From an uncultured Hyphomicrobiales bacterium (GTDB lineage: Bacteria > Pseudomonadota > Alphaproteobacteria > Rhizobiales > Ancalomicrobiaceae): a DNA stretch of 64,000 nt. Position 1 is the stretch's first letter. Each line of letters opens with the position of its first letter. The translations under genes and the position numbers were made by a program. Below, one piece after another: positions 53,896 through 63,600 of the stretch. The notes beneath the pieces were generated by a model. That model had not been told where the DNA came from. It worked only from the letters and a program-made list of their open reading frames with translations, and searched no databases. The stretch covers positions 32,660 to 96,659 of the forward strand of contig CAIYYN010000062.1 in NCBI GenBank assembly GCA_903930435.1, in the 5' to 3' direction.

Positions 53896-54471
53896 TCAGA
53901 GAAACACTGTTTCGTGGCCATCGATCTCTGGTCCAACGGCAAGTTCGTCAGGCCGGAAACGGGTGCGCGACTTGATGATGTCCTTGGCCTTGCTGACCAG
54001 CATGTCCAGCGGACGGACCTTTGCCGCCAGACCAAAACTATTCGGATCGGGACCGAAATAGCCGTCTTCCTTCTTGATATAATTGTGCGACCGCGTGATG
54101 AGCGCCGGGATGCGCTCCCCCAGGATTTTCGGACTGATCGGCTTGGCCAGCACATAGTCGGCACCAGTGCCGATGGCGCTTTCGATCACGCGCTTGGATG
54201 TCTGGGAGGTCAGCACAACAACTGGCATTGTTGGATTGGCAAGCTTTTCATGCCGGAACGCCTTGATCAGGTCGATCCCCTTGCAGTCCGCCAGTTCAAG
54301 ATCAACGAACACGAAATCAATGTAGGTATGGCGACAATGGATGAGCGCGCTCGCCCCTTCGACAAAGCAATCCACACGCCGATAGCCTAGCGCTCTCAGC
54401 ATGCCCCTCAACACGGCATGAAAGTTCCGATTTGCATCAACGAGCGCAATACGCAGGGGGAGATCCATCAA
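53896..54471 (-). CDS. Single-domain response regulator
   Basis: A 191-residue receiver protein without an output domain: LRIALVDANRNFHAVLRGML, Asp in DFVFVDLELADCKG, Thr/Ser in VVVLTSQT and Lys in DYVLAKPISPK. It has one N-terminal acid, not the usual pair. The C-terminal ~50 residues (FGPDPNSFGLAAKVRPLDML) are extra and are not a DNA-binding domain. Similar stand-alone regulators relay signals in alphaproteobacterial phosphorelays. The partner is unknown. Confidence 0.87.
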   Translation of the reverse strand: MMDLPLRIALVDANRNFHAVLRGMLRALGYRRVDCFVEGASALIHCRHTYIDFVFVDLELADCKGIDLIKAFRHEKLANPTMPVVVLTSQTSKRVIESAIGTGADYVLAKPISPKILGERIPALITRSHNYIKKEDGYFGPDPNSFGLAAKVRPLDMLVSKAKDIIKSRTRFRPDELAVGPEIDGHETVFL

Positions 54472-54548
54472 GCCTCTTCTTACTTTTGACCAGATCCCGT
54501 TAAACCCTGAACCATCTTAAAATTTGGTATTAAATATTGAAATATATA

Positions 54549-54583
54549 CAAAAACGACGCGTCTCCAGAAGGAAGCGCGTCGT
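54549..54583 (-). terminator. Rho-independent terminator of sodB
   Basis: ACGACGCG and CGCGTCGT (54554-54561, 54576-54583) form an 8-bp stem with 14-base loop, followed on the minus strand by TTTTTG. It is 30 bases after the sodB stop. Confidence 0.8.
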
Positions 54584-54611
54584 CTTCGGGATTGTCATAA
54601 TCAGAGGTGGA

Positions 54612-55211
54612 TCAGCCTGCTGCTTCCAGCAACTCCAGAACGTAGTCCCAGTTGATCAGGCTATCGACGAAGGCTTCCAGATACTTCGGACGGGCGTTGC
54701 GATAGTCGATGTAATAGGAGTGCTCCCAGACGTCGACGCCGAGCAGCGGCGTCGCGCCATGCACCAGTGGGTTCTCGCCATTGGGGGTCTTGGAGATCGC
54801 GAGCTTGCCATCCTTCAGCGACAACCAGGCCCAGCCGGACCCGAACTGCGTCGTACCGGCAGCGATGAAATCCGCACGGAACTTGTCGTAACCACCGAGA
54901 TCGCTGTCGATCATGGCCTGCAGCTTGCCTGGCAGGGACTTGCCGCCGCCGCCCTTCTTCATCCACTTCCAGAAATGGACGTGGTTGTAATGCTGGGCTG
55001 CATTGTTGAAGAGACCGGCGTTCTTGCCGAAGCTGCCCTTGACCACGTCTTCGAGCGACAGGCCCTCAAGCCCGGAGTCCTTCAGCAGGTTGTTGCCGTT
55101 GGTCACATAGGCCTGATGATGCTTGTCATGATGATACTCAAGCGTTTCAGCAGACATGAAAGGACCAAGCGAATCATAGGCATAGGGCAATGGGGGAAGT
55201 TCGAACGACAT
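54612..55211 (-). CDS. sodB: Iron-type superoxide dismutase
   Basis: A 199-residue Fe/Mn superoxide dismutase. Metal ligands are His27 (LEYHHDKHHQAY), His77 (QHYNHVHFWKW) and the Asp and His of GVDVWEHSYYIDYRN. Gln in FNNAAQHYNH is the iron-type signature, not the manganese type. The frame is open to 55382, but ATG 55211 (MSFELPPLPY) has AGAGGAGA before it. A terminator follows. Confidence 0.96.
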   Translation of the reverse strand: MSFELPPLPYAYDSLGPFMSAETLEYHHDKHHQAYVTNGNNLLKDSGLEGLSLEDVVKGSFGKNAGLFNNAAQHYNHVHFWKWMKKGGGGKSLPGKLQAMIDSDLGGYDKFRADFIAAGTTQFGSGWAWLSLKDGKLAISKTPNGENPLVHGATPLLGVDVWEHSYYIDYRNARPKYLEAFVDSLINWDYVLELLEAAG

Positions 55212-55607
55212 GGGTAGTCTCCTCTTGGCTTCTGCAGTGCGGCAGACGTTCTGCCGCTGAAAGTCAGATTCTGGTCGATATCCCATCAACGCGACGTTTG
55301 CATGATCTGCGCTGCACCGAGGCGGGAATCCGGCGTATCTGTCACACCGAACATAGGGTGCCAACCACCTGTGAGCAACCACGACAGCGACCCGATCGTC
55401 GGCATTCGCCAGGATTTTTCACATCGTTCGCGGGAATTTTGGCCGCAGCGCCCGAAAATGAAGCCATAACAGGTCATTCCATCCGACGAAAACACAGGAA
55501 TCGTCTTGATCTCCTTCGCCTGACGGGCAAAACATGGCACAGAGCATGTGTTTTCACGCTGACACGCCTGGGAACAGCCCCGGCGGCTCGTCCTGCCGAT
55601 AACAAGA
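55212..55607. other. Gene-free region between sodB and the SNase-like gene
   Basis: 396 bases with no convincing gene on either strand; long overlapping frames lack ribosome sites and family-like patterns. It should hold both divergent promoters. Confidence 0.4.
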
Positions 55608-56474
55608 TTGCGGAAACACCCGACCGTGCGCGTGAGCCGAACGCCAATCAAGCCGGAACTGCGCCCTGCCCCGCCGAACACGCGTGCAGATGCGCCGTCA
55701 CCTGTGCCCCTGACCGCCGCCGTCTCCTCGCGGGCGGATGACGATGACGTCGAGATCGAGTTCCAGCAAACCCCTCCCTCATTTCTGCTCCGTCCCGTCG
55801 TGCTGGCAACCTTGATCGTCGGCGCACTGATCGTCGCTGGCTATCTGGTCGCTCGGCAAACCCTCCCGGCTGATACACTGCGCGTTGCGTCAGTGCCAAC
55901 GGCACCTGTTCCCCTCGCAATCCCAATCACCGCGCCAGATACGCCCAAGCCCCGTCAGGAAAGGCCGCGATCAGGCACCACCCGCGCCTTTGCGCTCTGG
56001 AAGGATAAGCTCTGGTCGCCCTTCGATCCGCCAACAGAGACAACTGCGCCGTTCCAATCCATGATCCCGGTGCTGCCAGGCTTTCTCATTCCCGACGGAA
56101 CAACCCTGCTATCCGACGAACGCCGTATCCATCTGGCCGGGATCATGTCCCCACCGCGCGACGCCGTCTGCGTGTCAGATGAGAACCTGAAGCTGGCGTG
56201 CGGGTTGATGGCGCGGGCGGCGCTCAGCATCGTGTCCCACTCCGGCCCGCTCACCTGTTACCCGGATGTCTCCCTTGAGACGGCAACACCGGATTACCTC
56301 TGCTATGCGCGCGGCACCAATCTGTCGCTCAAACAGATCGAGACCGGCTTCGCCTTGCCGACGACGCCCAGCCTGCCCTATGTCGCAGAACTGGCCGCAA
56401 CAGCGCGCGACAAGCATGTCGGCGCCTGGAATGGCGGCTGGACGGTCATTCCGCCGCAGGGACCGAAGCCTTGA
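55608..56474 (+). CDS. Degenerate SNase-like membrane protein
   Basis: A 288-residue protein with a cytoplasmic N-terminus, one membrane helix (VVLATLIVGALIVAGYLVAR, about 65-84) and a periplasmic part. The C-terminal ~120 residues follow the staphylococcal nuclease fold (LSDERRIHLAGIMSPPRDAV, CGLMARAALSIV, CYARGTNLSLKQIETGFAL) with conserved cysteines, but the catalytic Arg and Glu are not obvious. It may be a structural remnant. It begins at a TTG, so the exact start is uncertain. Confidence 0.72.
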   Translation: MRKHPTVRVSRTPIKPELRPAPPNTRADAPSPVPLTAAVSSRADDDDVEIEFQQTPPSFLLRPVVLATLIVGALIVAGYLVARQTLPADTLRVASVPTAPVPLAIPITAPDTPKPRQERPRSGTTRAFALWKDKLWSPFDPPTETTAPFQSMIPVLPGFLIPDGTTLLSDERRIHLAGIMSPPRDAVCVSDENLKLACGLMARAALSIVSHSGPLTCYPDVSLETATPDYLCYARGTNLSLKQIETGFALPTTPSLPYVAELAATARDKHVGAWNGGWTVIPPQGPKP

Positions 56475-56573
56475 GCTCCGCTCTGCCGCCGAAATCGCAT
56501 TGAATTGACTTGCGATCCTGATTTCTGTGCTAAACAGCTGTCATGCCACGACCGCAAGCTGACGGGAACTCTC

Positions 56574-57233
56574 ATGTCGCATTCCATTTATGTGTTTGAT
56601 GCCTACGGAACCTTGTTTGACGTCCACGCCGCCGTCCGTCGCCATTCCGCTGAAGTCGGCCCGGATGCCCAGTTCTTTTCCGAGCTCTGGCGCGCCAAGC
56701 AGCTTGAATATTCCTGGATGCTGTCGCTGATGGGCCGCTATCGCGATTTCTGGGCGTTGACCGAGAATGCGCTGGATTATTGCCTGGAGCGCTTTCCTGC
56801 CGTGGATCGCGCGATCCGGCCAAAGCTGCTGGACGCCTACTGGAGCTGCGATTGCTATCCGGAAGTCCCGGAACTCTTCAAGCAGTTGAAGCAGCGCAAT
56901 GCGAAACTGGCGATCCTCTCCAACGGCAATCCGAAAATGCTGAACGCAGCCATCGCCAACGCCGGGATCGGCGACAGTCTCGACGAGGTCCTGTCCGTCG
57001 ACGAGGTCAAGATCTACAAGACCGCGCCCGCCGTCTATGAGCTGGTCACCACCCGGTTCCGGGCCTTCCCGGAAGCGATCTCGTTCCAGTCCTCCAACCG
57101 CTGGGACGTCGCCGGTGCCGCCGCCTTCGGCTTCCGCACCGTCTGGATCAACCGCACCGGCATGCCCGAAGAATACCACGACATCAAACCCGCCGCCGTC
57201 CTGCCGTCACTGACAGGATTGCTGAATTTGTGA
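56574..57233 (+). CDS. L-2-haloacid dehalogenase (HAD type II)
   Basis: A 219-residue haloacid dehalogenase of type II. The nucleophile Asp is in VFDAYGTLFD; further motifs are LAILSNGNPKM (Ser and Asn), KIYKTAPAVY (Lys) and SSNRWDVAGAAAFG (Asp). It hydrolyses 2-haloalkanoic acids in the cytoplasm. ATG 56574 (MSHSIYVFDAYG) is chosen over an upstream frame because it matches the family N-terminus. Confidence 0.92.
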   Translation: MSHSIYVFDAYGTLFDVHAAVRRHSAEVGPDAQFFSELWRAKQLEYSWMLSLMGRYRDFWALTENALDYCLERFPAVDRAIRPKLLDAYWSCDCYPEVPELFKQLKQRNAKLAILSNGNPKMLNAAIANAGIGDSLDEVLSVDEVKIYKTAPAVYELVTTRFRAFPEAISFQSSNRWDVAGAAAFGFRTVWINRTGMPEEYHDIKPAAVLPSLTGLLNL

Positions 57234-57263
57234 GGGGTTTGGTCTCACGTCAACGAGCCCCCC

Positions 57264-57370
57264 CTGTCATCCCGGCGAAGGCCGGGATCTAGACCGGACA
57301 CTCGCTCCCTGCAAGCTTGGATCCCGGCCTACGCCGGGATGACAGAGTTGGCCTGCGCCGGGATGACAGG
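57264..57370. repeat. Palindromic intergenic repeat (CTGTCATCCCGGCG type)
   Basis: Outer CTGTCATCCCGGCG at 57264 and CGCCGGGATGACAG at the right end are inverted copies; an inner copy GGATCCCGGCCTACGCCGGG lies between. This is a widespread alphaproteobacterial intergenic repeat, here between the dehalogenase and M20 peptidase genes, which converge. No gene is in the remainder of 57234-57434. Confidence 0.85.
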
Positions 57371-57434
57371 TGAGAGCCTTTCTGCCGCCCCCCGCTACCT
57401 CGCCCGCGCCTCTACGCTAGCCGATCCGCCCCTC

Positions 57435-58817
57435 TCACAGTGCGGCCAATATCCGCGCCCAGCTGCGGATACCCTTGTGGTAACTGGTCAAATCGTATTT
57501 CTCGTTGGGTGAATGGATGCGGTCGTCATCGAGGCCGAAGCCGACCATGACGGAATCCATGCCCAGTTGCTGCTTGAAATTGCCGACGACCGGGATCGAT
57601 CCGCCAGCGCCGATGATGAGCGCGGGCTTGCCCCATTCTTCCGTCAGGGCATCGCGGGCCTTGGCGAGCGACGGGCTGTCAAACGCGAGCGCCAGACCGG
57701 GGCTGCCGCCATGTTCCTTGAACTCGGCGCGGGCATCCTTGGGCAGCGATTGCGTGACATAAGCCCGGAACGCCGCCCGGATTTTCGCCGGATCCTGGCC
57801 GCGCACCAGTCGGAACGAGACCTTGGCGAGCGCCTTGGCGGGCAGCACGGTCTTGAAGCCGTCCCCGGCATAACCGCCGACGATCCCGTTGAATTCACAC
57901 GTCGGTCGCGTCCAGATCTGCTCCAGCGTCGAGCGGCCTTTCTCACCTGCAAGCGTTGAAAGCCCGACCGGGCCCAGGAACTCCTCAGGCGTCAGGCCGA
58001 TGGCGTCCCAGGCATCGGTCACCGGTTTCGGCGGATCGGTGATTCCGTCGTAAAACCCCGGCAATGTGCAGGCACCACTATCGTCATGTAATCCCGCGAG
58101 AATTTTCGTCAGGACGCGGATCGGATTGAGCGCCGCGCCGCCAAACGAGCCGGAATGCAGATCACGGTCCGCGCAGTGAATAGTCACTTCCTCGCCGACC
58201 AGACCGCGCAATGTCGCGGTGATCGCAGGCGTCGTCGGGTCCCACATGCCGGTATCGCAGACAAGTGCCAGATCCTTCGACAATTCGGCCTTGTTGGCTT
58301 CAAGGAAGGCCGTCAGGGACGGAGAACCAGATTCTTCCTCGCCTTCAAGGAACACGGTGACGCGCACCGGCAGCTTGCCGGTTGTCGCCACAAGTGCCCG
58401 GCAGGCCTCGACAAATGTCAGATATTGCCCCTTGTCATCAGCCGAACCGCGCCCCGTGATCATCTTGGAGCCATCGGCGCGCGTGATGAGCGCTGGCTCA
58501 AACGGCGGACGCTCCCAAAGATTAAGCGGATCAACAGGTTGCACGTCGTAATGGCCGTAGAACAGCACATGCGGCGCGTCCCGCTCCACCGGGCCGGTCC
58601 AATGCGCGACCACCATGGGATGGCCCGTTGTTGGCCGCACGGAGGCCTCAAAGCCGATGGACGCCAGATCCTTGGCAGCCCAATCCGCCGCCCGCGCGAC
58701 GTCGGCAGCATAGGCTGGATCGGTCGAAATCGAGGGTATCCGGATGATTTCGAACAGACGGGCAAGGCTGGCGTCAAGATCGGCATCAATGCGGGAAAGC
58801 GCGGCAGCAAGCGACAT
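57435..58817 (-). CDS. M20-family metallopeptidase/dipeptidase
   Basis: A 460-residue M20 peptidase. Metal-ligand motifs are FYGHYDVQPVD (His, Asp), GRGSADDKGQ (Asp), EGEEESGSPSL (Glu pair), VCDTGMWDP, and the final His in RIHSPNEKYD. Together they match carnosinase-type cytosolic dipeptidases. The dimerisation domain (EVTIHCADRDLHSGSFGGAA) is present. ATG 58817 follows GAGAGG-type spacing weakly. Confidence 0.93.
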   Translation of the reverse strand: MSLAAALSRIDADLDASLARLFEIIRIPSISTDPAYAADVARAADWAAKDLASIGFEASVRPTTGHPMVVAHWTGPVERDAPHVLFYGHYDVQPVDPLNLWERPPFEPALITRADGSKMITGRGSADDKGQYLTFVEACRALVATTGKLPVRVTVFLEGEEESGSPSLTAFLEANKAELSKDLALVCDTGMWDPTTPAITATLRGLVGEEVTIHCADRDLHSGSFGGAALNPIRVLTKILAGLHDDSGACTLPGFYDGITDPPKPVTDAWDAIGLTPEEFLGPVGLSTLAGEKGRSTLEQIWTRPTCEFNGIVGGYAGDGFKTVLPAKALAKVSFRLVRGQDPAKIRAAFRAYVTQSLPKDARAEFKEHGGSPGLALAFDSPSLAKARDALTEEWGKPALIIGAGGSIPVVGNFKQQLGMDSVMVGFGLDDDRIHSPNEKYDLTSYHKGIRSWARILAAL

Positions 58818-58986
58818 GGAGAAACCTCTTCGGGGTCAACAACTCCCGGCAATGTCGGCGGTCAAAGGTGGGCTTGTCAATCCGATGATCGGGCTGCGCT
58901 GTCATCCGAATTTGACTTGAGTGAACAACGCCGATCGTGCCACATGCCGCAACCGACAGCGAACCCGAAAACGAGGAAATCACGAC

Positions 58987-59367
58987 ATGGAAGAACTGGT
59001 GACCCGCATGATGGCCCGCACCGAGACCGATCACGACACGGCGACGGCGGCACTTCATATCCTCCTGAATTTGCTGAGGAATGAATGCTCTGCGGAGGTC
59101 TTTGACAAGGTGTTGGCGACCATTCCCGGTGCCCGTGAAGCGCTCCCTGAGCCTGAAGCCAAGGGCATTGCGGGATCAGTGATGAGCATGTTCGGCAGCA
59201 CCGGCGGCGTCATGGCCGCGATGACGAACCTGACAAGCCTTGGCCTCGGCATGTCCCAGATCCAGGATGTCGCAAGGGAATCAATGCACCATCTCCGCGA
59301 TACCGGCGGTCAGGAACTCGTTGAAGAGGTTACGGGTGCCATTCCGCAATTGCAGATGTTCGTGTGA
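58987..59367 (+). CDS. DUF2267/DUF2780-like small protein
   Basis: A 126-residue helical protein (MEELVTRMMARTETDHDTAT, LHILLNLLRNECSAEVFDKV, EAKGIAGSVMSMFGSTGGVM). The pattern of an N-terminal helical DUF2267-like part and a Gly/Ser-rich SMFGS core fits small proteins of DUF2267/DUF2780. Function is unknown. ATG 58987 has GAGGAAA before it and is preferred over 58921. Confidence 0.65.
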   Translation: MEELVTRMMARTETDHDTATAALHILLNLLRNECSAEVFDKVLATIPGAREALPEPEAKGIAGSVMSMFGSTGGVMAAMTNLTSLGLGMSQIQDVARESMHHLRDTGGQELVEEVTGAIPQLQMFV

Positions 59368-59486
59368 CTTGACCGGGCGACCGCGTTCCTCACCGACCAT
59401 TGCCCAATACCACGCGACGCCGTCCCGTGCTAACGGCAGGTGAGAAGACTGGCCGCATGAGTGGGCCAACCGACGGGGACCTGACG

Positions 59487-61334
59487 ATGTCGCTTGATTT
59501 CTCAACGCTCGACCTGACGACCGGCGCTGCCTACACGGAGGCGGATTGGCGCGAGGCCGTCGATAAGGTGTTGAAAGGTGGATCATTTGAGCGACTGCGC
59601 ACCCGGACCGCCGATGGCCTGACCATCGAACCGTTGTACGCCGGCGCCAGCGATGTCGCGCCGATTCCAACCCGTCATGGCGCGACCCCGTGGATTGTCT
59701 CGACCCGGATCGATCATCCAGATGGTCATGATGCCAATGGGTTAGCACTTGCTGATCTGACGGGCGGCGCTTCCGGGCTGGACCTCGTCTTCGCCTCCAG
59801 TCCACACGCACGCGGCTACGGGCTACCGGTTGATGCACTTTCGGCGGCGCTCGATGGGGTGATGCTCGATCTCGTGACCTTGCGGATTGACGCAGGCGCC
59901 GAAACCATCGCGATGGCTAAGGCCCTGATTGAACTAGCCAAATCGCAAGGGATATCTGGGGATAAGCTCTCACTTTCGCTCGTGGCCGATCCGATTGGCC
60001 TTGCCGCCCGGCAGGGAGGGTCAGACGGGCCTCTTTCGGTACACGTTACGCATGCGGCAATACAAGCCAACGCATTGATCGAGAATGGCTTTGCCGGCGT
60101 CGCGTTGCAGCCGGATGGTCGCATCTGGCATGAGGCAGGTGCGTCGCGGGTCGAGGCTCTGGCGGCGATGCTGGCGACAGCCGTTGCCTATTGGCGTGCG
60201 CTTGAAGCCATTGGTCTGACAGCAGAAACCGCCGCCGAACGCATTGGCTTCACGCTCGCTGTCGACCAGAACCAGTTCAGCAGCCTCGCGGAAATCCGGG
60301 CCTTGCGGCTGCTGTGGCAACAGGCAACCGGGGCGGCCGGACTGGCGATTGGACCGGCCCCCATCCACGCGGAAACCTCATTCCGCATGATGAGCCAACT
60401 CGACGCCAACACCAACATGATCCGCACAACGATTGCCGCCTTTGCAGCTGGCGTGGGCGGAGCAGACAGCGTTTGCGTCTTGCCCTATAGCGCTGCAAAT
60501 GGCCTGCCGGACGCCTTCGCACGACGCCTCGCACGCAATACACAATTGATTCTCTTGGAAGAATCAAATCTCTACCGCGTGTACGATCCGGCTGCGGGGT
60601 CAGGCCGCGTCGAGACCGAAACCCGGCAACTCGCCGAAGCCGCCTGGTCGCTGTTCCGGGAGATCGAAGCCTGCGGCGGCATCATTGCGAGTCTCGAATC
60701 AGGATACCTGCAGGGCAGGATTGCAGGAACCGCCGAGGCCCGCATGAAGAATATCGCGAGGCGCAAGGAGCCTCTGACGGGCGTCAGCGAATACCCGATC
60801 TTGACATCGGCCCCGGTCACGGTGCTGGATATCCCCGCAGGGGAGCCTCATTCGCCCAGCATCACGAACCCATTGCCACCATTGGATAATTCTCGCCTGT
60901 CCGAGCCATTTGAGCGCTTGCGCACAACTGCGGTTTCTGCTGCCCTTAACGTGTTCCTTGCCCCGCTCGGAACGATCGCCGATTTCAACGTCCGGGCGAC
61001 CTGGGTGAAGAACCTGTTCGAGGTTGGCGGGATCACGGTTCTTGCCAATGACGGGTTTGGATCACTCACGGATCTGGTCGATGCCTTCAGATCGAGCGGC
61101 ACAAAGGCCGTCTGCCTCGCCTCCTCTGACGCGATTTATGCAACGGATGCGCTGCCCGCACTTGCTGCCCTGAAGGCGGCGGGAGCCGGTCCTATCTTCC
61201 TCGCAGGCAAGCCGAACGAGATCATTCAAGAGGATAGCTTCCGGGCAGCAGGCGTCGACGTCTTCCTGTTTGCCGGACAGGATGTCATCGCGACGCTGAC
61301 AGATGCGCAGTCTCGCATTCGAAATGCGGTATGA
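59487..61334 (+). CDS. mutA: Methylmalonyl-CoA mutase small (non-catalytic) subunit
   Basis: A 615-residue beta subunit of methylmalonyl-CoA mutase, which interconverts methylmalonyl-CoA and succinyl-CoA. N-terminal TIM-barrel region: YTEADWREAVDKVLKGGSFE, WIVSTRIDHPDGHDANGLAL, FTLAVDQNQFSSLAEIRALR and ETSFRMMSQLDANTNMIRTT. The C-terminal cobalamin-like domain lacks the DxHxxG motif, as expected for MutA. ATG 59487 has GGGGAC upstream. It precedes mutB by 65 bases. It shares an exact 25-base segment with mutB. Confidence 0.95.
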   Translation: MSLDFSTLDLTTGAAYTEADWREAVDKVLKGGSFERLRTRTADGLTIEPLYAGASDVAPIPTRHGATPWIVSTRIDHPDGHDANGLALADLTGGASGLDLVFASSPHARGYGLPVDALSAALDGVMLDLVTLRIDAGAETIAMAKALIELAKSQGISGDKLSLSLVADPIGLAARQGGSDGPLSVHVTHAAIQANALIENGFAGVALQPDGRIWHEAGASRVEALAAMLATAVAYWRALEAIGLTAETAAERIGFTLAVDQNQFSSLAEIRALRLLWQQATGAAGLAIGPAPIHAETSFRMMSQLDANTNMIRTTIAAFAAGVGGADSVCVLPYSAANGLPDAFARRLARNTQLILLEESNLYRVYDPAAGSGRVETETRQLAEAAWSLFREIEACGGIIASLESGYLQGRIAGTAEARMKNIARRKEPLTGVSEYPILTSAPVTVLDIPAGEPHSPSITNPLPPLDNSRLSEPFERLRTTAVSAALNVFLAPLGTIADFNVRATWVKNLFEVGGITVLANDGFGSLTDLVDAFRSSGTKAVCLASSDAIYATDALPALAALKAAGAGPIFLAGKPNEIIQEDSFRAAGVDVFLFAGQDVIATLTDAQSRIRNAV

Positions 61335-61478
61335 CTCGGCCCTCCCCTGCATTGACGCGCCAAAAAATCGGCAGCACTATTTGACCACGAGGAACTGCCA
61401 TGAGCCGCATTCCGGATTTCTCTCAAATCCCCTTCGACGCAGATGCGCTGTTACGCACAACTGCGGTTTCTGCTGCCC
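60921..61478 (+). repeat. Exact 25-bp direct repeat shared by mutA and mutB
   Basis: Copies at 60921-60945 (mutA) and 61454-61478 (mutB) are identical over 25 bases, encoding the shared peptide RTTAVSAA in the same frame. Flanking bases differ. They are 533 bases apart. Confidence 0.8.
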
Positions 61479-63586
61479 ATCCGTCAGCGGAAGCATCTGC
61501 CTGGCTCACCCCTGAAGCCATTTCGGTCAAATCGACATATGCAAACACCGATATTTCTGGACTCGCCTTCGCCGAGAGCTGGCCGGGTCTCGCGCCTTAC
61601 CTGCGGGGTCCCTATCCCACGATGTATGTGAACCAGCCGTGGACGATCCGCCAGTACGCCGGGTTCTCCACTGCCGAGGATTCCAACGCCTTCTATCGCC
61701 GCAACCTCGCTGCTGGCCAGAAGGGATTGTCGGTTGCCTTCGATCTTGCCACCCACCGCGGCTATGACAGCGACCATCCGCGCGTGCCCGGTGACGTCGG
61801 CATGGCGGGTGTCGCCATCGATAGTATTTATGACATGCGTACCCTGTTTTCAGGCATTCCGCTTGACCAGATGAGCGTGTCGATGACGATGAACGGCGCA
61901 GTCCTTCCTATTCTGGCGCTGTTCATCGTTGCCGCAGAAGAACAGGGCGTTTCGCAGGACAAGCTGTCCGGCACAATTCAGAATGATATTCTGAAGGAAT
62001 TCATGGTCCGCAATACCTATATTTATCCGCCTGCACCATCGATGCGGATCATTTCGGATATCTTTGCCTATACATCACAGCATATGCCGAAGTTCAATTC
62101 CATCTCGATTTCCGGCTATCATATGCAGGAAGCCGGGGCGACGGCAGATCTCGAACTCGCCTATACATTGGCCGACGGCATCGAATACCTGAGGGCCGGG
62201 ATTGCAGCCGGGTTACCGGTTGACAAATTTGCGCCAAGACTGTCCTTCTTCTGGGCGATTGGCATGAACTTCTTCATGGAGGTGGCGAAGCTCCGGGCGG
62301 CACGTCTTCTCTGGGCGAAGCTGGTGGACGCCGAATTCGCCCCGAAAGATCCGCGTTCCACCTCATTGCGCACCCATTCGCAGACGTCCGGCTGGTCATT
62401 GACTGCGCAGGATGTGTTCAACAACGTGGCCCGCACGACCGTCGAGGCCATGGCCGCGACGCAGGGTCATACCCAGTCGCTGCATACCAACGCACTTGAC
62501 GAAGCCCTTGCTTTGCCGACAGATTTTAGCGCACGGATTGCCCGTAACACCCAGATCGTGCTCCAGCAGGAAAGCGGAACCACGAAGACGATCGACCCCT
62601 GGGGCGGGTCATTTTACGTAGAACGGCTGACGGCTGATCTCGCTGAGCGGGCGCTTGAACATATCCGAGAAGTTGAGGCGCTTGGCGGCATGGCGAAGGC
62701 GATCGAGGCCGGTATTCCGAAGTTGCGGATCGAAGAGGCTGCCGCCAAGACGCAGGCGCGCATTGATGGTGGGTTGCAGACGGTCGTCGGCGTCAACAAG
62801 TTCAAGCCGGACAGCGAGCGCCCTATCGATGTTCTGAAGGTGGATAATTCCGCCGTTCGCGCCATGCAGATCGAGAAACTCACCCGCCTGAAGGCCGAAC
62901 GGATCGAGGCTGAAACGCAGGCCGCACTGGCCGCGCTCAGAGACGGCGCTCGCGGCCAGGGCAATCTGCTCGATCTCTCGATCAAGGCGGCGCGGGCCAA
63001 GGCAACCGTTGGCGAAATCAGTCTGGCGATGGAAGAGGCCTTCGGTCGTCACAAGGCGGAAATCCGGTCCATTCAGGGCGTCTACAAGCGCGAGGTCGGA
63101 ACCATGAACAAGGCTGTGAACCGGGTTGCGCAAATGGTTCAGGACTTTGAGGAGAACGACGGCCGTCGGCCACGCATTCTGGTCGCCAAGATGGGGCAGG
63201 ATGGCCATGATCGCGGCCAGAAGGTGATCGCCTCGGCCTTCGCCGACCTCGGCTTTGACGTCGATATCGGGCCGCTGTTTGCCACGCCCGATGAAGCCGC
63301 CCGTCAGGCTGTCGAAAACGACGTCCACATTGTCGGCGTCTCCAGCCTCGCCGCTGGCCATCTGACACTGGTTCCAGCGCTGAAATCGGCGCTCGAAGCG
63401 CAGGGACGCGGGGATATCATGATTGTCGTCGGTGGTGTTATCCCCGAGCAGGATTGGGCCGAACTCAGGGCATCCGGTGCCAGCGCGATTTTCCCGCCCG
63501 GAACCGTCATCGCCGATGCAGCCGTCAAGCTGTTGGAAGACTTGAACAATCGCCTCGGCTATCAAGGCAGGGCAGCGGCGGAGTAA
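61400..63586 (+). CDS. mutB: Methylmalonyl-CoA mutase large (catalytic) subunit
   Basis: A 728-residue alpha subunit with full family pattern: [67 protein letters not shown]-like [20 protein letters not shown] and [20 protein letters not shown]. The C-terminal B12-binding domain has [12 protein letters not shown] with axial His near residue 603, [10 protein letters not shown] and [11 protein letters not shown] 61400 is the only sensible start. Together with mutA it supports propionate or branched-chain metabolism. Confidence 0.97.
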   Translation: MSRIPDFSQIPFDADALLRTTAVSAAHPSAEASAWLTPEAISVKSTYANTDISGLAFAESWPGLAPYLRGPYPTMYVNQPWTIRQYAGFSTAEDSNAFYRRNLAAGQKGLSVAFDLATHRGYDSDHPRVPGDVGMAGVAIDSIYDMRTLFSGIPLDQMSVSMTMNGAVLPILALFIVAAEEQGVSQDKLSGTIQNDILKEFMVRNTYIYPPAPSMRIISDIFAYTSQHMPKFNSISISGYHMQEAGATADLELAYTLADGIEYLRAGIAAGLPVDKFAPRLSFFWAIGMNFFMEVAKLRAARLLWAKLVDAEFAPKDPRSTSLRTHSQTSGWSLTAQDVFNNVARTTVEAMAATQGHTQSLHTNALDEALALPTDFSARIARNTQIVLQQESGTTKTIDPWGGSFYVERLTADLAERALEHIREVEALGGMAKAIEAGIPKLRIEEAAAKTQARIDGGLQTVVGVNKFKPDSERPIDVLKVDNSAVRAMQIEKLTRLKAERIEAETQAALAALRDGARGQGNLLDLSIKAARAKATVGEISLAMEEAFGRHKAEIRSIQGVYKREVGTMNKAVNRVAQMVQDFEENDGRRPRILVAKMGQDGHDRGQKVIASAFADLGFDVDIGPLFATPDEAARQAVENDVHIVGVSSLAAGHLTLVPALKSALEAQGRGDIMIVVGGVIPEQDWAELRASGASAIFPPGTVIADAAVKLLEDLNNRLGYQGRAAAE

Positions 63587-63600
63587 CTGAAGCCGACCGA

